Of a stretch of DNA of 40,676 nt, positions 24,384-31,086 are shown in pieces. The notes under the pieces are model-generated. The model did no database searches. It saw only the letters and a list, made by a program, of their open reading frames with translations, and had not been told where the DNA came from. Within the stretch, counting starts at the first letter, position 1. Every line of letters begins with the position of its first letter. Location: contig JAEEZS010000026.1 of NCBI GenBank assembly GCA_016291905.1, forward strand, positions 1 to 40,676, in the 5' to 3' direction. Both the position numbers and the translations under genes were made by a program. The DNA is from Bacteroidaceae bacterium. Its GTDB lineage: Bacteria; Bacteroidota; Bacteroidia; Bacteroidales; Bacteroidaceae.

Positions 24384-25046
24384 ATGAAGAAATTTAAAAC
24401 TTTGACAATAAGGGCTCCTCACAGAGAACTTGTAGCGCTTCTGGATACATTGAAAAAACAAGATAAGAGTATCTTTACTTACAAGCGCACCAAAAGTAAC
24501 GAGTATGCAAGAAATATCTTCCATGAGGAAAATACTGTCGGTTGCTTTTCTACTAATAGAAAGACTCTCTCAAAAGCATCTGTGTGGGTCGTTATAACAA
24601 ACGAGGAACTTACTATAACCAACATAACTCCCAATGAGATTGGATCGTTAGGTGTTGTTATGTATAACACCATACTACAAACCTTCTATGAGGATTTTCT
24701 TGCTAAGTTTCTTGATGAAGACATGAGAAACAAAGTGTTCATAACAGGCGAAGAATCATCTCTTTCAGATGTACTGTCGGAGGAAACATTCAAAGCTCTT
24801 CAGAAATGGGAGCGTTGTTGTGATCACACCTCTCCTATAACATATAACTTAGATCGCTTGATGTGGTTTGAATTCATTATATTATTACATAAAGATGATA
24901 CGAAATTGGATATGGATGATTTTGAACAATGGCTCCAAGAGGACTGCAAGTGGTCGAGCGTCTTGAATGACATCATTACTGATCTGCGAAATAATTTGGA
25001 ATACTCACTTGATTTATTAACGCACTACGATGGCAGAAAATATTAG
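24384..25046 (+). CDS. Hypothetical protein overlapping a PIN-domain gene (possible antitoxin or immunity partner)
   Basis: 220 residues, soluble, no recognised motif. The N-terminal half looks alpha/beta (FKTLTIRAPHRELVALLDTL, ASVWVVITNEELTITNITP) and the C-terminal half helical and acidic (DDTKLDMDDFEQWLQEDC). Its last 17 nt overlap the start of the PIN-domain gene, so the two are translationally coupled. A gene overlapping the 5' end of a PIN nuclease gene is the classic arrangement of an antitoxin or a substrate adaptor. At 220 residues it is much larger than a VapB antitoxin, so a type II pair of the usual kind is not implied. Confidence 0.65.
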   Translation: MKKFKTLTIRAPHRELVALLDTLKKQDKSIFTYKRTKSNEYARNIFHEENTVGCFSTNRKTLSKASVWVVITNEELTITNITPNEIGSLGVVMYNTILQTFYEDFLAKFLDEDMRNKVFITGEESSLSDVLSEETFKALQKWERCCDHTSPITYNLDRLMWFEFIILLHKDDTKLDMDDFEQWLQEDCKWSSVLNDIITDLRNNLEYSLDLLTHYDGRKY

Positions 25047-25752
25047 ACCTTTCAAAAAATTATTCCTTTCGCAGGTACCTAAAGAAATTCCAGCAGGGAA
25101 ACCGATAGTATTTTGGGACACGTGTTCGTTGATTTATATTATTTCCATTGCAGTGAGAGACTCTTTCGCAGATTATTCTCATTACAAGGATCTGCTCTCG
25201 TGGATTGAAAACGATGAAATAGTATCTGTGACATCTTCGATTGTGTTGGACGAGTTCAATGACCACTACACAGAAGAGCATAACAAGGCAAATCAAGATA
25301 TAGAAAAGTTGCGAGAGTTGATAAGGAATTATGCAGACATTCATCCAGAGCCTGTAAGAGGGCAATTGATGAATCTTGCACGTGATATAAATCTGATTAA
25401 CATACTTGAAGATATAGAATCAAGAGTTTGGGGTAAGACTTATGTTATAAATGAAGAGCAGAAACTTGCTGAACTTGCTCATTATCGTGTATTGCATAAG
25501 TTGTCGCCTTCTATGGTGAAGGATCAATATAAAGACTCCTATATTTGGTGTACGTTCATGTCTGTTGCGCAACAATTTGCAGGAGTGAGAAAAGTCTTCA
25601 TGACAGATAACAGGGAGGACTATTGTTCTCCGAAGAAAAGTACCAACCCACAACCTCAGATACAGCTTGATTGTACTACCGTAAGTGCTGAAATTTTATT
25701 TAATGTCGGAACATTAAGAGGAGAAGTTTATTGCGCGTTACATCCGGACTAA
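25030..25752 (+). CDS. PIN-like domain protein (probable ribonuclease)
   Basis: 240 residues. The PIN metal-site pattern is visible: IVFWDTCSLIYI (Asp30), SSIVLDEFNDHY (Glu75), QYKDSYIWCTF (Asp169) and VFMTDNREDYCSP (Asp193). It is longer than VapC toxins and resembles larger PIN proteins of the DUF4935 kind, which are often found in toxin-antitoxin or anti-phage loci. It should cut RNA with Mg2+ or Mn2+ when released from control. Start ATG 25030 lies inside the upstream gene (17-nt overlap). Family assignment rests on the acidic residues and their spacing. Confidence 0.7.
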   Translation: MAENIRPFKKLFLSQVPKEIPAGKPIVFWDTCSLIYIISIAVRDSFADYSHYKDLLSWIENDEIVSVTSSIVLDEFNDHYTEEHNKANQDIEKLRELIRNYADIHPEPVRGQLMNLARDINLINILEDIESRVWGKTYVINEEQKLAELAHYRVLHKLSPSMVKDQYKDSYIWCTFMSVAQQFAGVRKVFMTDNREDYCSPKKSTNPQPQIQLDCTTVSAEILFNVGTLRGEVYCALHPD

Positions 25753-26198
25753 GTTGAGACTAAGCTGGAATGAAGTGGAATTATTATTCTTGGCTCTTCA
25801 AGAACCAAAGGGCAGAAGAAAAAGAACGAACATTATGGCCATCACCCAAGAGGCCATCCACATTCCCGACCTACGTTCACCCACCCGTAGCTTTTACATG
25901 GTACGGAATTCAATAGAATAGGAAGAAGTAAGTACTCTAATGAAAAAAATATGAACCATTAATCTCTCATAAAGAACCCTCAGCAAACATCGAAACATAA
26001 TTACCTAAAGTATAGGTTTGGAATTTGTTTTAGAGTTAAAAAGTCGAAAGATTATTATCTATACGAGTATAATAGTACTACAAAGAGACAAATCCAGATT
26101 AAATTATCATAAAAATAATAGTCTTTTGATGCAAATCTACCAAAATATAACTATCTTTGTAATTCTAAAAAAGAAACTAAGCAAACAATATTGTTATT
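25753..26198. other. 446-bp gap between the PIN module and the three-gene string
   Basis: It holds a small hairpin TTCTTG-gctctt-CAAGAA near 25788-25804, a 28-codon open fragment at 25835-25921 (MAITQEAIHIPDLRSPTRSF..) whose more GC-rich composition suggests a gene remnant of unknown origin, and then very AT-rich sequence carrying the promoter of the next gene. Longer open frames here look like chance. Confidence 0.5.
26125..26159 (+). promoter_or_regulatory. Promoter of the three-gene island operon
   Basis: TATCTTTG at 26152-26159 is a good -7 box. TTTG at 26125-26128 is a possible -33 box, though the 23-nt spacer is long. The leader to ATG 26199 is about 35 nt. Confidence 0.55.
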
Positions 26199-26924
26199 AT
26201 GTTGAACGAACAGATAAATCGTCGGGCTACGGTATTCATTAACGAAAATCGTATGATGAATAATCAGGATTTGGCAATTCTTAATCCTATTATGCAAGAA
26301 TTCGCGCTATTGCCATCTACGAATAAGCAAATGAATCTCCAAATCACTCCCAATGGCCTTCAGCCCATTGAGGGATTATCTATTGAATTAAGGTCCAATA
26401 ACGACTCTTTCATAATATCATTTGGGCAAGGTCGCATTGATATATTGAGAAATAAGATATCAATGGGAGACAATCTGGAACCAATTAACGATTTTATAGT
26501 AAGAGTACAACGTATTATTTCAATGCTTACGCAAGCATATCCAACGTGGACTATTAACAGACTAGCATTATGTTTGAATGTTTGCTTTGACTTAGACGTA
26601 GAACATCTTGTTTCATCATATCATAAGTTTGTTGTAAAAGACTCTCCAAATACTGTCGAGTGGAGATTACGCAATGTGATAAGGAAACCATTATCTGAAG
26701 AGATCCCTATTCTAGTCAACCAAGTTTCTACGGTATCTCGTTCTTTTTTTCAGACATCATTTGAACAGTTACCGTTGGAAAGAATACTTGTAGAAACGGA
26801 CTTCAATACGGTAATGGGACAAGAAATAAACTTTAATCCTGAATTGATAGCCGCTGTATGGGAGGCTACTAAAACGGACACCTTATTACTTATAGAAGAA
26901 TATAACAGACTTCTTACGGAATAA
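26199..26924 (+). CDS. Hypothetical protein, gene 1 of an uncharacterised three-gene operon
   Basis: 241 residues, soluble, no signal peptide. It shows an alpha/beta pattern with long hydrophobic stretches (NDFIVRVQRIISMLTQAYP, WTINRLALCLNVCFDLDVEH) and ends in a helix (DTLLLIEEYNRLLTE). The overall shape (about 240 aa, central strand pair, late 'LVETDFN' strand) is a little like TIGR04255-type sporadically distributed proteins, but I would not assign it. The next gene starts 3 nt after its stop, so the two are co-translated. AT-rich composition suggests horizontal origin. Confidence 0.65.
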   Translation: MLNEQINRRATVFINENRMMNNQDLAILNPIMQEFALLPSTNKQMNLQITPNGLQPIEGLSIELRSNNDSFIISFGQGRIDILRNKISMGDNLEPINDFIVRVQRIISMLTQAYPTWTINRLALCLNVCFDLDVEHLVSSYHKFVVKDSPNTVEWRLRNVIRKPLSEEIPILVNQVSTVSRSFFQTSFEQLPLERILVETDFNTVMGQEINFNPELIAAVWEATKTDTLLLIEEYNRLLTE

Positions 26925-26926
26925 AA

Positions 26927-27631
26927 ATGATAATTTCTGATAAAGTTGCTAAGGACATTACCTCTGGTTCGGATTTTTGGACACAAGTAAGGGAGTTAAT
27001 CTCGTGGGATGAGCTCGATAATCAGTTTTCAACAACACAGAAGAAAAGGAGAGAACTCAGACTATCAGGGCGCTCATATTATGATGCTTATTTTAGGAAT
27101 TCAATAAAACTGTCCAATCCAAATCGCTCTGGTGCTGGTTTTTTTTCGCTCATTACAAAGTCAGAAAGCGCAACCGATATACCCGAAAAAGAAGGAGATT
27201 TGGAAAGAAAAAATTCGCTTAAGCTTACTTTTTTTAATAAGCTATTAGCAAAAGCGAATGATGATAATGACGAAGAGGCTCATAAATTCCTTGAAAATCT
27301 TTTCTTGGCGTATAAAAAAGGAGATGTCTTGTTATGGGTTCAACAGATCTTTAATGATAATTGTACCAATGAAAAAATAATAGTTGGTTTACTTAGGCTC
27401 TTTTTGGAATTTAGTTTTGAAGAGGTTAGCCCAGTTGCAATGACAATAGCTGCGTGCTGTATAAATCACAAATCATATGTTGTCAAAACAGCAACATTCA
27501 GCTTGTTAGGACATTGGTGCAACAAAGAAGCTTTGGAAATAATAACTTCATTTGAGGAACCGCGAGAAATGATGCTCCGTGTGAAGTACAAAAAATTAAA
27601 AGAAATCATATCGGCGAAATGTACTATTTAA
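26927..27631 (+). CDS. Helical repeat-like hypothetical protein, gene 2 of the operon
   Basis: 234 residues. The C-terminal part (about 100-230) is a run of amphipathic helices resembling HEAT/ARM-like repeats (DEEAHKFLENLFLAYKKGD, NEKIIVGLLRLFLEFSFEE, SYVVKTATFSLLGHWCNKE, EPREMMLRVKYKKLKEII). The first 70 residues are charged with an RRELRLSGRSYYDAYFRNS patch that could bind nucleic acid. Spacing to gene 1 is 2 nt and it overlaps gene 3 by 13 nt, so all three products are probably made together, perhaps as one complex. No known family recognised. Confidence 0.65.
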   Translation: MIISDKVAKDITSGSDFWTQVRELISWDELDNQFSTTQKKRRELRLSGRSYYDAYFRNSIKLSNPNRSGAGFFSLITKSESATDIPEKEGDLERKNSLKLTFFNKLLAKANDDNDEEAHKFLENLFLAYKKGDVLLWVQQIFNDNCTNEKIIVGLLRLFLEFSFEEVSPVAMTIAACCINHKSYVVKTATFSLLGHWCNKEALEIITSFEEPREMMLRVKYKKLKEIISAKCTI

Positions 27632-28170
27632 GACGCATCGTACCAGAGAAATGGGATAATAAAGTAAGTCTTGACGCTGTATCTGTGTCCGATTTATCTA
27701 CAGGAGATAATGATATCTCCGTATGGCAGATTAACGACATGAACGAATTAGAAGAGGCTGGTTTAACAATAGCCATGACAAAAAACATTCTAAAAGATGT
27801 TAATGTCGTAATAATGGAGGATAAAAGGTTAATAGAACTTGGATTAAAAATATTAGACCAACCAGGAAAATCTCATTATGCTGAAAAAAATGATTCTCAC
27901 AAGAATATCTCTGTTCCAACCTTTTGGGAAATAGGTTATCTTACTGAATATATACACAATCAGCTACAAGATGAAAAAAATTTTCACTATTTCGCTGAAG
28001 ATGAATTAAAGGAAACTCTGTATAAAGTGGCTAAAGACGGAAGTATGAATTATCAGTTTATGGCAGATAAAGATTCGAGTAGACTTCGAGGTACTTTAAT
28101 AGCTATATGCTGTGAGAAAAAAGATAGTGAACTCCGAATGGAATTAGAAAAAATGGCTCTTAAGAAATAA
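27619..28170 (+). CDS. Hypothetical protein, gene 3 of the operon
   Basis: 183 residues, soluble, unrecognised. It begins MYYLRRIVPEKW and contains a mixed region with VWQINDMNELEEAGLTIAMT and a helical C-terminus ending in KKDSELRMELEKMALKK. Its start lies 13 nt inside gene 2, showing tight coupling. It is the last gene of the AT-rich island before the right-hand hairpin. Confidence 0.62.
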   Translation: MYYLRRIVPEKWDNKVSLDAVSVSDLSTGDNDISVWQINDMNELEEAGLTIAMTKNILKDVNVVIMEDKRLIELGLKILDQPGKSHYAEKNDSHKNISVPTFWEIGYLTEYIHNQLQDEKNFHYFAEDELKETLYKVAKDGSMNYQFMADKDSSRLRGTLIAICCEKKDSELRMELEKMALKK

Positions 28171-28237
28171 GATGCAAAGGGGGATTTCTGTGTCCTAATA
28201 CCTTTTTTGCTAGAAAGAAATGATGCGTTTCAACTCG

Positions 28238-28272
28238 CATGAGCTTTTCCACACAGGAAGAGCCCATGTAAA
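28238..28272. repeat. Right boundary hairpin of the AT-rich island
   Basis: (G)AGCTTTTCC-acaca-GGAAGAGCCC within CAT...CCAT, the direct-repeat partner of 23566-23600. It lies 67 nt behind the last island gene. Confidence 0.55.
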
Positions 28273-28339
28273 ATTCAACGTGATGCTCTAGGTAATTAAA
28301 TCGAAAAAGATTATTGTCTCGTTTTTATTGAACCATATT

Positions 28340-28649
28340 TCATTGTGTCACAAACACTCTCCAGCTGTCATCCTTCTCTCCACGCTCTACATATTTCTTC
28401 TGAATCAGCTGATCAAGGAGCTTCTGGATGGCTGCAATACTAATGCCTGTCACTTCTCTCATTTATCGGATAATCGTGGCGCGTCAAGATATAATTTACC
28501 ATCAATCGGGCTATGCGTCCGTTTCCGTCTTCAAACGGGTGAATACGGATATATCGGTAGTGGAACAGCACAGCCAATTCCAAAGGAGAGAGCTTCCCCT
28601 TATGTTCAGCCTTGAAATGGTTGCAAAGATACAACCTTTTCATCAACAT
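28340..28649 (-). pseudogene. Fic-domain protein remnant with internal deletion and frameshift
   Basis: On the minus strand LSPLELAVLFHYRYIRIHPFEDGNGRIARL contains the full Fic motif HPFxDGNGRxxR. After NYILTRHDYP the frame ends within 10 codons. In the +1 frame a typical Fic-protein C-terminal winged helix then follows (GISIAAIQKLLDQLIQKKY.. RVFVTQ, stop at 28340-28342). About 100 codons between the two parts and the whole N-terminal region are missing. An intact protein would AMPylate (or otherwise nucleotidylate) a target; this one cannot. Confidence 0.85.
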
Positions 28650-28681
28650 TTAACCATTCTTTGCGGGGTTGAAAAATGCCC

Positions 28682-28825
28682 TCAGCCTAGGAGGGCGAGG
28701 GCGATGAGGGCAAGGACGAATGTCCTTAGAGGGGAGGCGGCACGGCTCAGCGGCAGCTGTGGAACGTCAAGGCTCCGATGATGGCCGTCAATATGGCCAC
28801 AAGGACTTCGAGAATCTTTTTCCAT
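28682..28825 (-). CDS. Candidate 47-aa ORF nested out of frame in the smalltalk gene (copy 2)
   Basis: It starts at the ATG inside CCATGG of smalltalk and stops 65 nt after the smalltalk stop, with the same length as its counterpart at 603-746. The product begins MEKDSRSPCG and ends TFVLALIALALLG, a possible membrane tail. Conservation of an open frame in both copies is the only evidence for translation. Confidence 0.3.
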   Translation of the reverse strand: MEKDSRSPCGHIDGHHRSLDVPQLPLSRAASPLRTFVLALIALALLG

Positions 28826-28839
28826 GGGAGAGCTTTCAT
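28747..28839 (-). CDS. Smalltalk-type small protein (intact copy)
   Basis: 30 residues: a charged start MKALPWKK, then a single hydrophobic segment ILEVLVAILTAIIGALTF and a C-terminal HSCR. It matches the small 'smalltalk' proteins of Bacteroidales, which are encoded near HU-like and amidase genes; their role is unknown. It lies 112 nt downstream of the HU-like stop; the gap holds five TTGA-type heptamers and a GC-rich palindromic repeat. The usual N-acetylmuramoyl-L-alanine amidase gene is not found downstream; the Fic remnant comes instead. Confidence 0.75.
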   Translation of the reverse strand: MKALPWKKILEVLVAILTAIIGALTFHSCR

Positions 28840-28840
28840 A

Positions 28841-28875
28841 AGATTGAAAATTGAAAATTGAAGATTGAAAATTGG
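28841..28875. repeat. Heptanucleotide array before the smalltalk start (5 units)
   Basis: AGATTGA, AAATTGA, AAATTGA, AGATTGA, AAATTGG on the plus strand. It directly abuts the smalltalk start codon and so forms its leader. Confidence 0.9.
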
Positions 28876-28892
28876 TTTAGTTCCGGCTTTGC

Positions 28893-28951
28893 CGAAAGAC
28901 TGCCCCTTTTCCCCGCTCCCCTCCCTCACGGGAGGGGTTCGGGGGTGGGTC
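28893..28951. repeat. GC-rich palindromic repeat between HU-like and smalltalk genes
   Basis: CCCCTCCC-tcac-GGGAGGGG with flanking CCCC and GGGG runs. A related element sits inside the DUF3987 coding region (31683-31757). It could act as a terminator or RNA-stabilising hairpin between the two genes. Confidence 0.6.
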
Positions 28952-29368
28952 TTACGCCAAGAGTTCGCTGGGCACGCGCTTCAGGTGGCGGTTCATGCGG
29001 ACGTACTTGAGGAGGTCGGCCTCGGGACGGAAGCGGATGTTCACCTTCTTGATGTACGAGCTGGGGTCGAACGCATCCAACGAGATGACGCTCTGGGCGA
29101 AACACTTGCTGGAGATGTTGGCCTGGAGGGCGCCGATCTCAGAGAGCACGATGCGCTGGCCCTGCAACAGGTGCGTCTTGATGAACTCCTTGGCGGCTGT
29201 CAGCACGGCCACGATGTCGGCCTTGGTGGCAGTGGTGGCGAACTGGATGTCCTCGGTGAGGCTCTTGAAGTCGTAGTCGCCGGTCTTGACGGCATGATTG
29301 GTGGCGTAGTCGACGCCCTCGGCACCCTTGGGATTGGTGCACTTGATGACTTGATAAGTAATAGGCAT
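28952..29368 (-). CDS. HU-like DNA-binding protein (intact)
   Basis: 138 residues, the long Bacteroidales HU-like type. Signatures are MPITYQVIKCTNPKGAEG, a helical region with DIVAVLTAAKEFIKTHLLQGQRI, the LSEIGALQANISSK strand-turn, and a late RFRPEADLLKYV helix. It probably binds DNA as a dimer. The leader (29369-29587) is unusually long and made of heptamers and REP-like elements. It lies downstream of a DUF4248 gene on the same strand, in the standard order DUF3987-DUF6371-DUF4248-HU-smalltalk, but has its own promoter. Confidence 0.85.
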   Translation of the reverse strand: MPITYQVIKCTNPKGAEGVDYATNHAVKTGDYDFKSLTEDIQFATTATKADIVAVLTAAKEFIKTHLLQGQRIVLSEIGALQANISSKCFAQSVISLDAFDPSSYIKKVNIRFRPEADLLKYVRMNRHLKRVPSELLA

Positions 29369-29376
29369 GGCTTTTT

Positions 29377-29577
29377 AGTTAAGAGTTAATAATTAAGAGT
29401 TAAGAATTTAGAACGGCCTTCGGCCTGTAGAACGCTTTGCTGTAGAACGGAGGCTTTGCCTCCTGTAGATCCACCCTTCGCCCTGTCGGGCCCTACAGCG
29501 CGAAGCGCGTTCTACGAATGAGCGAAGCGAATGTTCAACGAGCGAACGACGTGAGCGCTCTACAAGTGAAACGTTCT
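29377..29577. repeat. Heptamer array and REP-like cluster in the HU leader
   Basis: 29377-29411 has five AGTTAAG-type heptamers. 29411-29577 is a run of hairpins sharing TGTAGAACG: GGCC-tt-CGGCC, GGAGGC-ttt-GCCTCC, GCGCGAAGCGCG and others. Together they fill the region between the HU promoter and its start. No gene is seen in this stretch. Confidence 0.8.
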
Positions 29578-29587
29578 ATTCACGCTG

Positions 29588-29595
29588 CAAAGGTA
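29588..29595 (-). promoter_or_regulatory. -7 box of the intact HU-like gene
   Basis: TACCTTTG on the minus strand, followed by GCAGCGTGAATAG exactly as in the decayed copy (218-225). No consensus -33 box is seen at normal spacing. Confidence 0.6.
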
Positions 29596-29712
29596 CGACG
29601 ACTTTCTGACGCCAGATTGACAGTTACACGGTGGGAAGAGTTTTTTTGCAAAAAAAGCAAAAACTAAACCTTTTCGCATCGCGAAAAACTAAACTCTAGG
29701 CGCGAAGCGCTT

Positions 29713-30252
29713 TCAAGCCCCTGGACTGCCGTACAGGAGGAAGATCTGGCGTACCTGGGCGCAGGTGAAACGATGGGACCGCTTCGGATGATGCAGGCGT
29801 TCCAGTGCTTCTGTGAGACCATGGCAGCAGCGTAGCTCATAAGATAGCTGGGCAACGGCACAGTGGCTATTGACGGCATCTGGGAAGTACATCGCTGCCA
29901 GCGTGCGGATGTGGATGCCGCGGTGTCCGCTGGCCTCCCACAGCTGCGCAATCAGCGCTGCATCCTCAGGGTGCAAACCCATGATTCTTTCGTACGAGTC
30001 TCTTTTAGGCTCTTGTTGAGCTACGCTCGACCTCTGTCGCGACTCGGGATAATTGGAGAAAACTCCATTCTCCGCTCGCTGCTCCATCGGTTGACCTGTG
30101 GACTCGTTGACTTGTTGACCTTCATTTGCAGTCTTCCAGTCTATAAAAGTGGGCCATTGGTTCTGGCGGTGCCATTCGGCGAGCGTCATGCCCCGCCGTG
30201 CGGCACGGGTTGAAAGGGGATTCTTTTTCTTTTTCGTTGAACTTGTTTTCAT
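29713..30252 (-). CDS. DUF4248 domain protein
   Basis: 179 residues from ATG 30252. The first 100 residues are basic and low in complexity (KTSSTKKKKNPLSTRAARRG), including QQVNESTGQ encoded by an octamer repeat (30089-30120). The last 70 form the DUF4248-like helical domain (IHIRTLAAMYFPDAVNSHCA.. FTCAQVRQIFLLYG). Function unknown, and it may be a DNA-associated adaptor. A longer frame to 30501 would overlap the DUF6371 gene and is rejected. It lies 11 nt behind DUF6371, so the two are co-transcribed. Confidence 0.72.
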   Translation of the reverse strand: MKTSSTKKKKNPLSTRAARRGMTLAEWHRQNQWPTFIDWKTANEGQQVNESTGQPMEQRAENGVFSNYPESRQRSSVAQQEPKRDSYERIMGLHPEDAALIAQLWEASGHRGIHIRTLAAMYFPDAVNSHCAVAQLSYELRCCHGLTEALERLHHPKRSHRFTCAQVRQIFLLYGSPGA

Positions 30253-30263
30253 TGTGATTGGTG

Positions 30264-31070
30264 TTACGTGAATTGTTTTTGTATCAAGTCGGCGAGGTCG
30301 CCTTTGGGTGGGCCTTCGCGGATGCGTGTGAGGTAGGCAGCGGGGAACTGAAAACGGATGCCAAGCGCTGGGCCGAGGGTGGCTGCTGTCTCCATCCATT
30401 CGCCGATGGCGTCGGCGTCCGGCCAGACGAAGATAGTCCGTCCCGCCAGCACGCGGCAACGGTCTGCGGTGAAGGTGCTCTTGCCGCCGGTGGCGAGCCA
30501 TGTGCAGTCAGGCCGCCACAGCTTGGCCACGAGAGCCGTCTTCTCGCTCTCCACGAGGCAGATGGGTGCGAAGGGTAGCGTCCCCAGCAAATCCTCGCCG
30601 AACAACGGCAGGGGCAGCGGCCGCTCCAGGCGGTCAATGGCATGAAGCCAGGTGACGGGAGGAGATTGAAGATTGAAAACTGAAGATTGAAGATTATTTC
30701 CAGTCCTTTGGGCGCATTGGGTAACATCCCCTGAATCTTGAATCTTCAATCTTGAATCTTCAATCTTCAATCTATGTCCGTCCGTCCCGTACGCCATCAC
30801 CTTGCCGTCGATGACACGACCGGCGCGGTCAGTATATGGGAAGACGGTGCGGCCGTCGGGTAGCGCACCCGCGCCATACTGCGCACGCACGAACCGTACC
30901 TGCGCGGGCGGGAAAAGGCCCTCCATCCATCGCGAAAGCGTGTCAGGCTCACCCACGAGCCGCACCATTCGCCGCTCCATGTGACACAGATACGACACTT
31001 CCCCTGCACTTAGTGTGCACTTAGCGTGCACTTCCATGACATCTTTTTGAGGTGTTCTATGCTGATACAT
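30264..31070 (-). CDS. DUF6371-type, Toprim-like replication accessory protein
   Basis: 268 residues. Recognisable blocks are GALPDGRTVFPYTDRAGRV, the GKVMAYGTDGHR segment, LHAIDRLERPLPLPLFGEDLL, ICLVESEKTALVAKLW (Toprim-like acidic strand) and TIFVWPDADAIGEW. DUF6371 proteins stand beside DUF3987 genes in Bacteroidales mobile or phage-like loci and look like the primase half of a primase-helicase pair. The N-terminus (EVHAKCTLSAGEV) is encoded by an 11-bp repeat. The middle (RLKIEDS RLKIQDS and NLQSSVF NLQS) is encoded by two opposed heptamer arrays. Despite these insertions the frame is open throughout. It starts 16 nt after the DUF3987 stop. Confidence 0.8.
   Translation of the reverse strand: MYQHRTPQKDVMEVHAKCTLSAGEVSYLCHMERRMVRLVGEPDTLSRWMEGLFPPAQVRFVRAQYGAGALPDGRTVFPYTDRAGRVIDGKVMAYGTDGHRLKIEDSRLKIQDSGDVTQCAQRTGNNLQSSVFNLQSPPVTWLHAIDRLERPLPLPLFGEDLLGTLPFAPICLVESEKTALVAKLWRPDCTWLATGGKSTFTADRCRVLAGRTIFVWPDADAIGEWMETAATLGPALGIRFQFPAAYLTRIREGPPKGDLADLIQKQFT
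30663..30772. repeat. Opposed heptamer arrays inside the DUF6371 gene
   Basis: 30663-30696 carries AGATTGA-type units and 30731-30772 TGAATCT/TCAATCT-type units in the opposite sense. The two can pair as arms of roughly 35 bp around a 34-nt spacer. They are read as two sets of 7-residue repeats and separate two conserved parts of the protein. Confidence 0.8.
30996..31033. repeat. 11-bp tandem repeat within the DUF6371 N-terminus
   Basis: On the minus strand AAGTGCACGCT, AAGTGCACACT, AAGTGCAGGGG, AAGTG. A matching array in the other orientation lies at 32794-32833, upstream of DUF3987. Confidence 0.8.
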
Positions 31071-31086
31071 AGCTGTTTCTGCCTTC

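Noticed and set aside
24384..25752. Ordinary VapBC toxin-antitoxin pair
   Set aside because: The partner is 220 residues with no AbrB, MraZ or ribbon-helix-helix signature, and the PIN protein is much longer than VapC; only a looser PIN-module call is justified.
26018..26242. 74-codon ORF across the promoter of the three-gene operon
   Set aside because: It overlaps the -7 box and the start of the next gene in another frame and has a biased Ile/Lys/Tyr composition expected of AT-rich noncoding DNA.
29411..29577. Possible CRISPR array in the HU leader
   Set aside because: The repeated pieces are short, variable palindromes without constant spacer length and without cas genes nearby; they fit REP-like elements.
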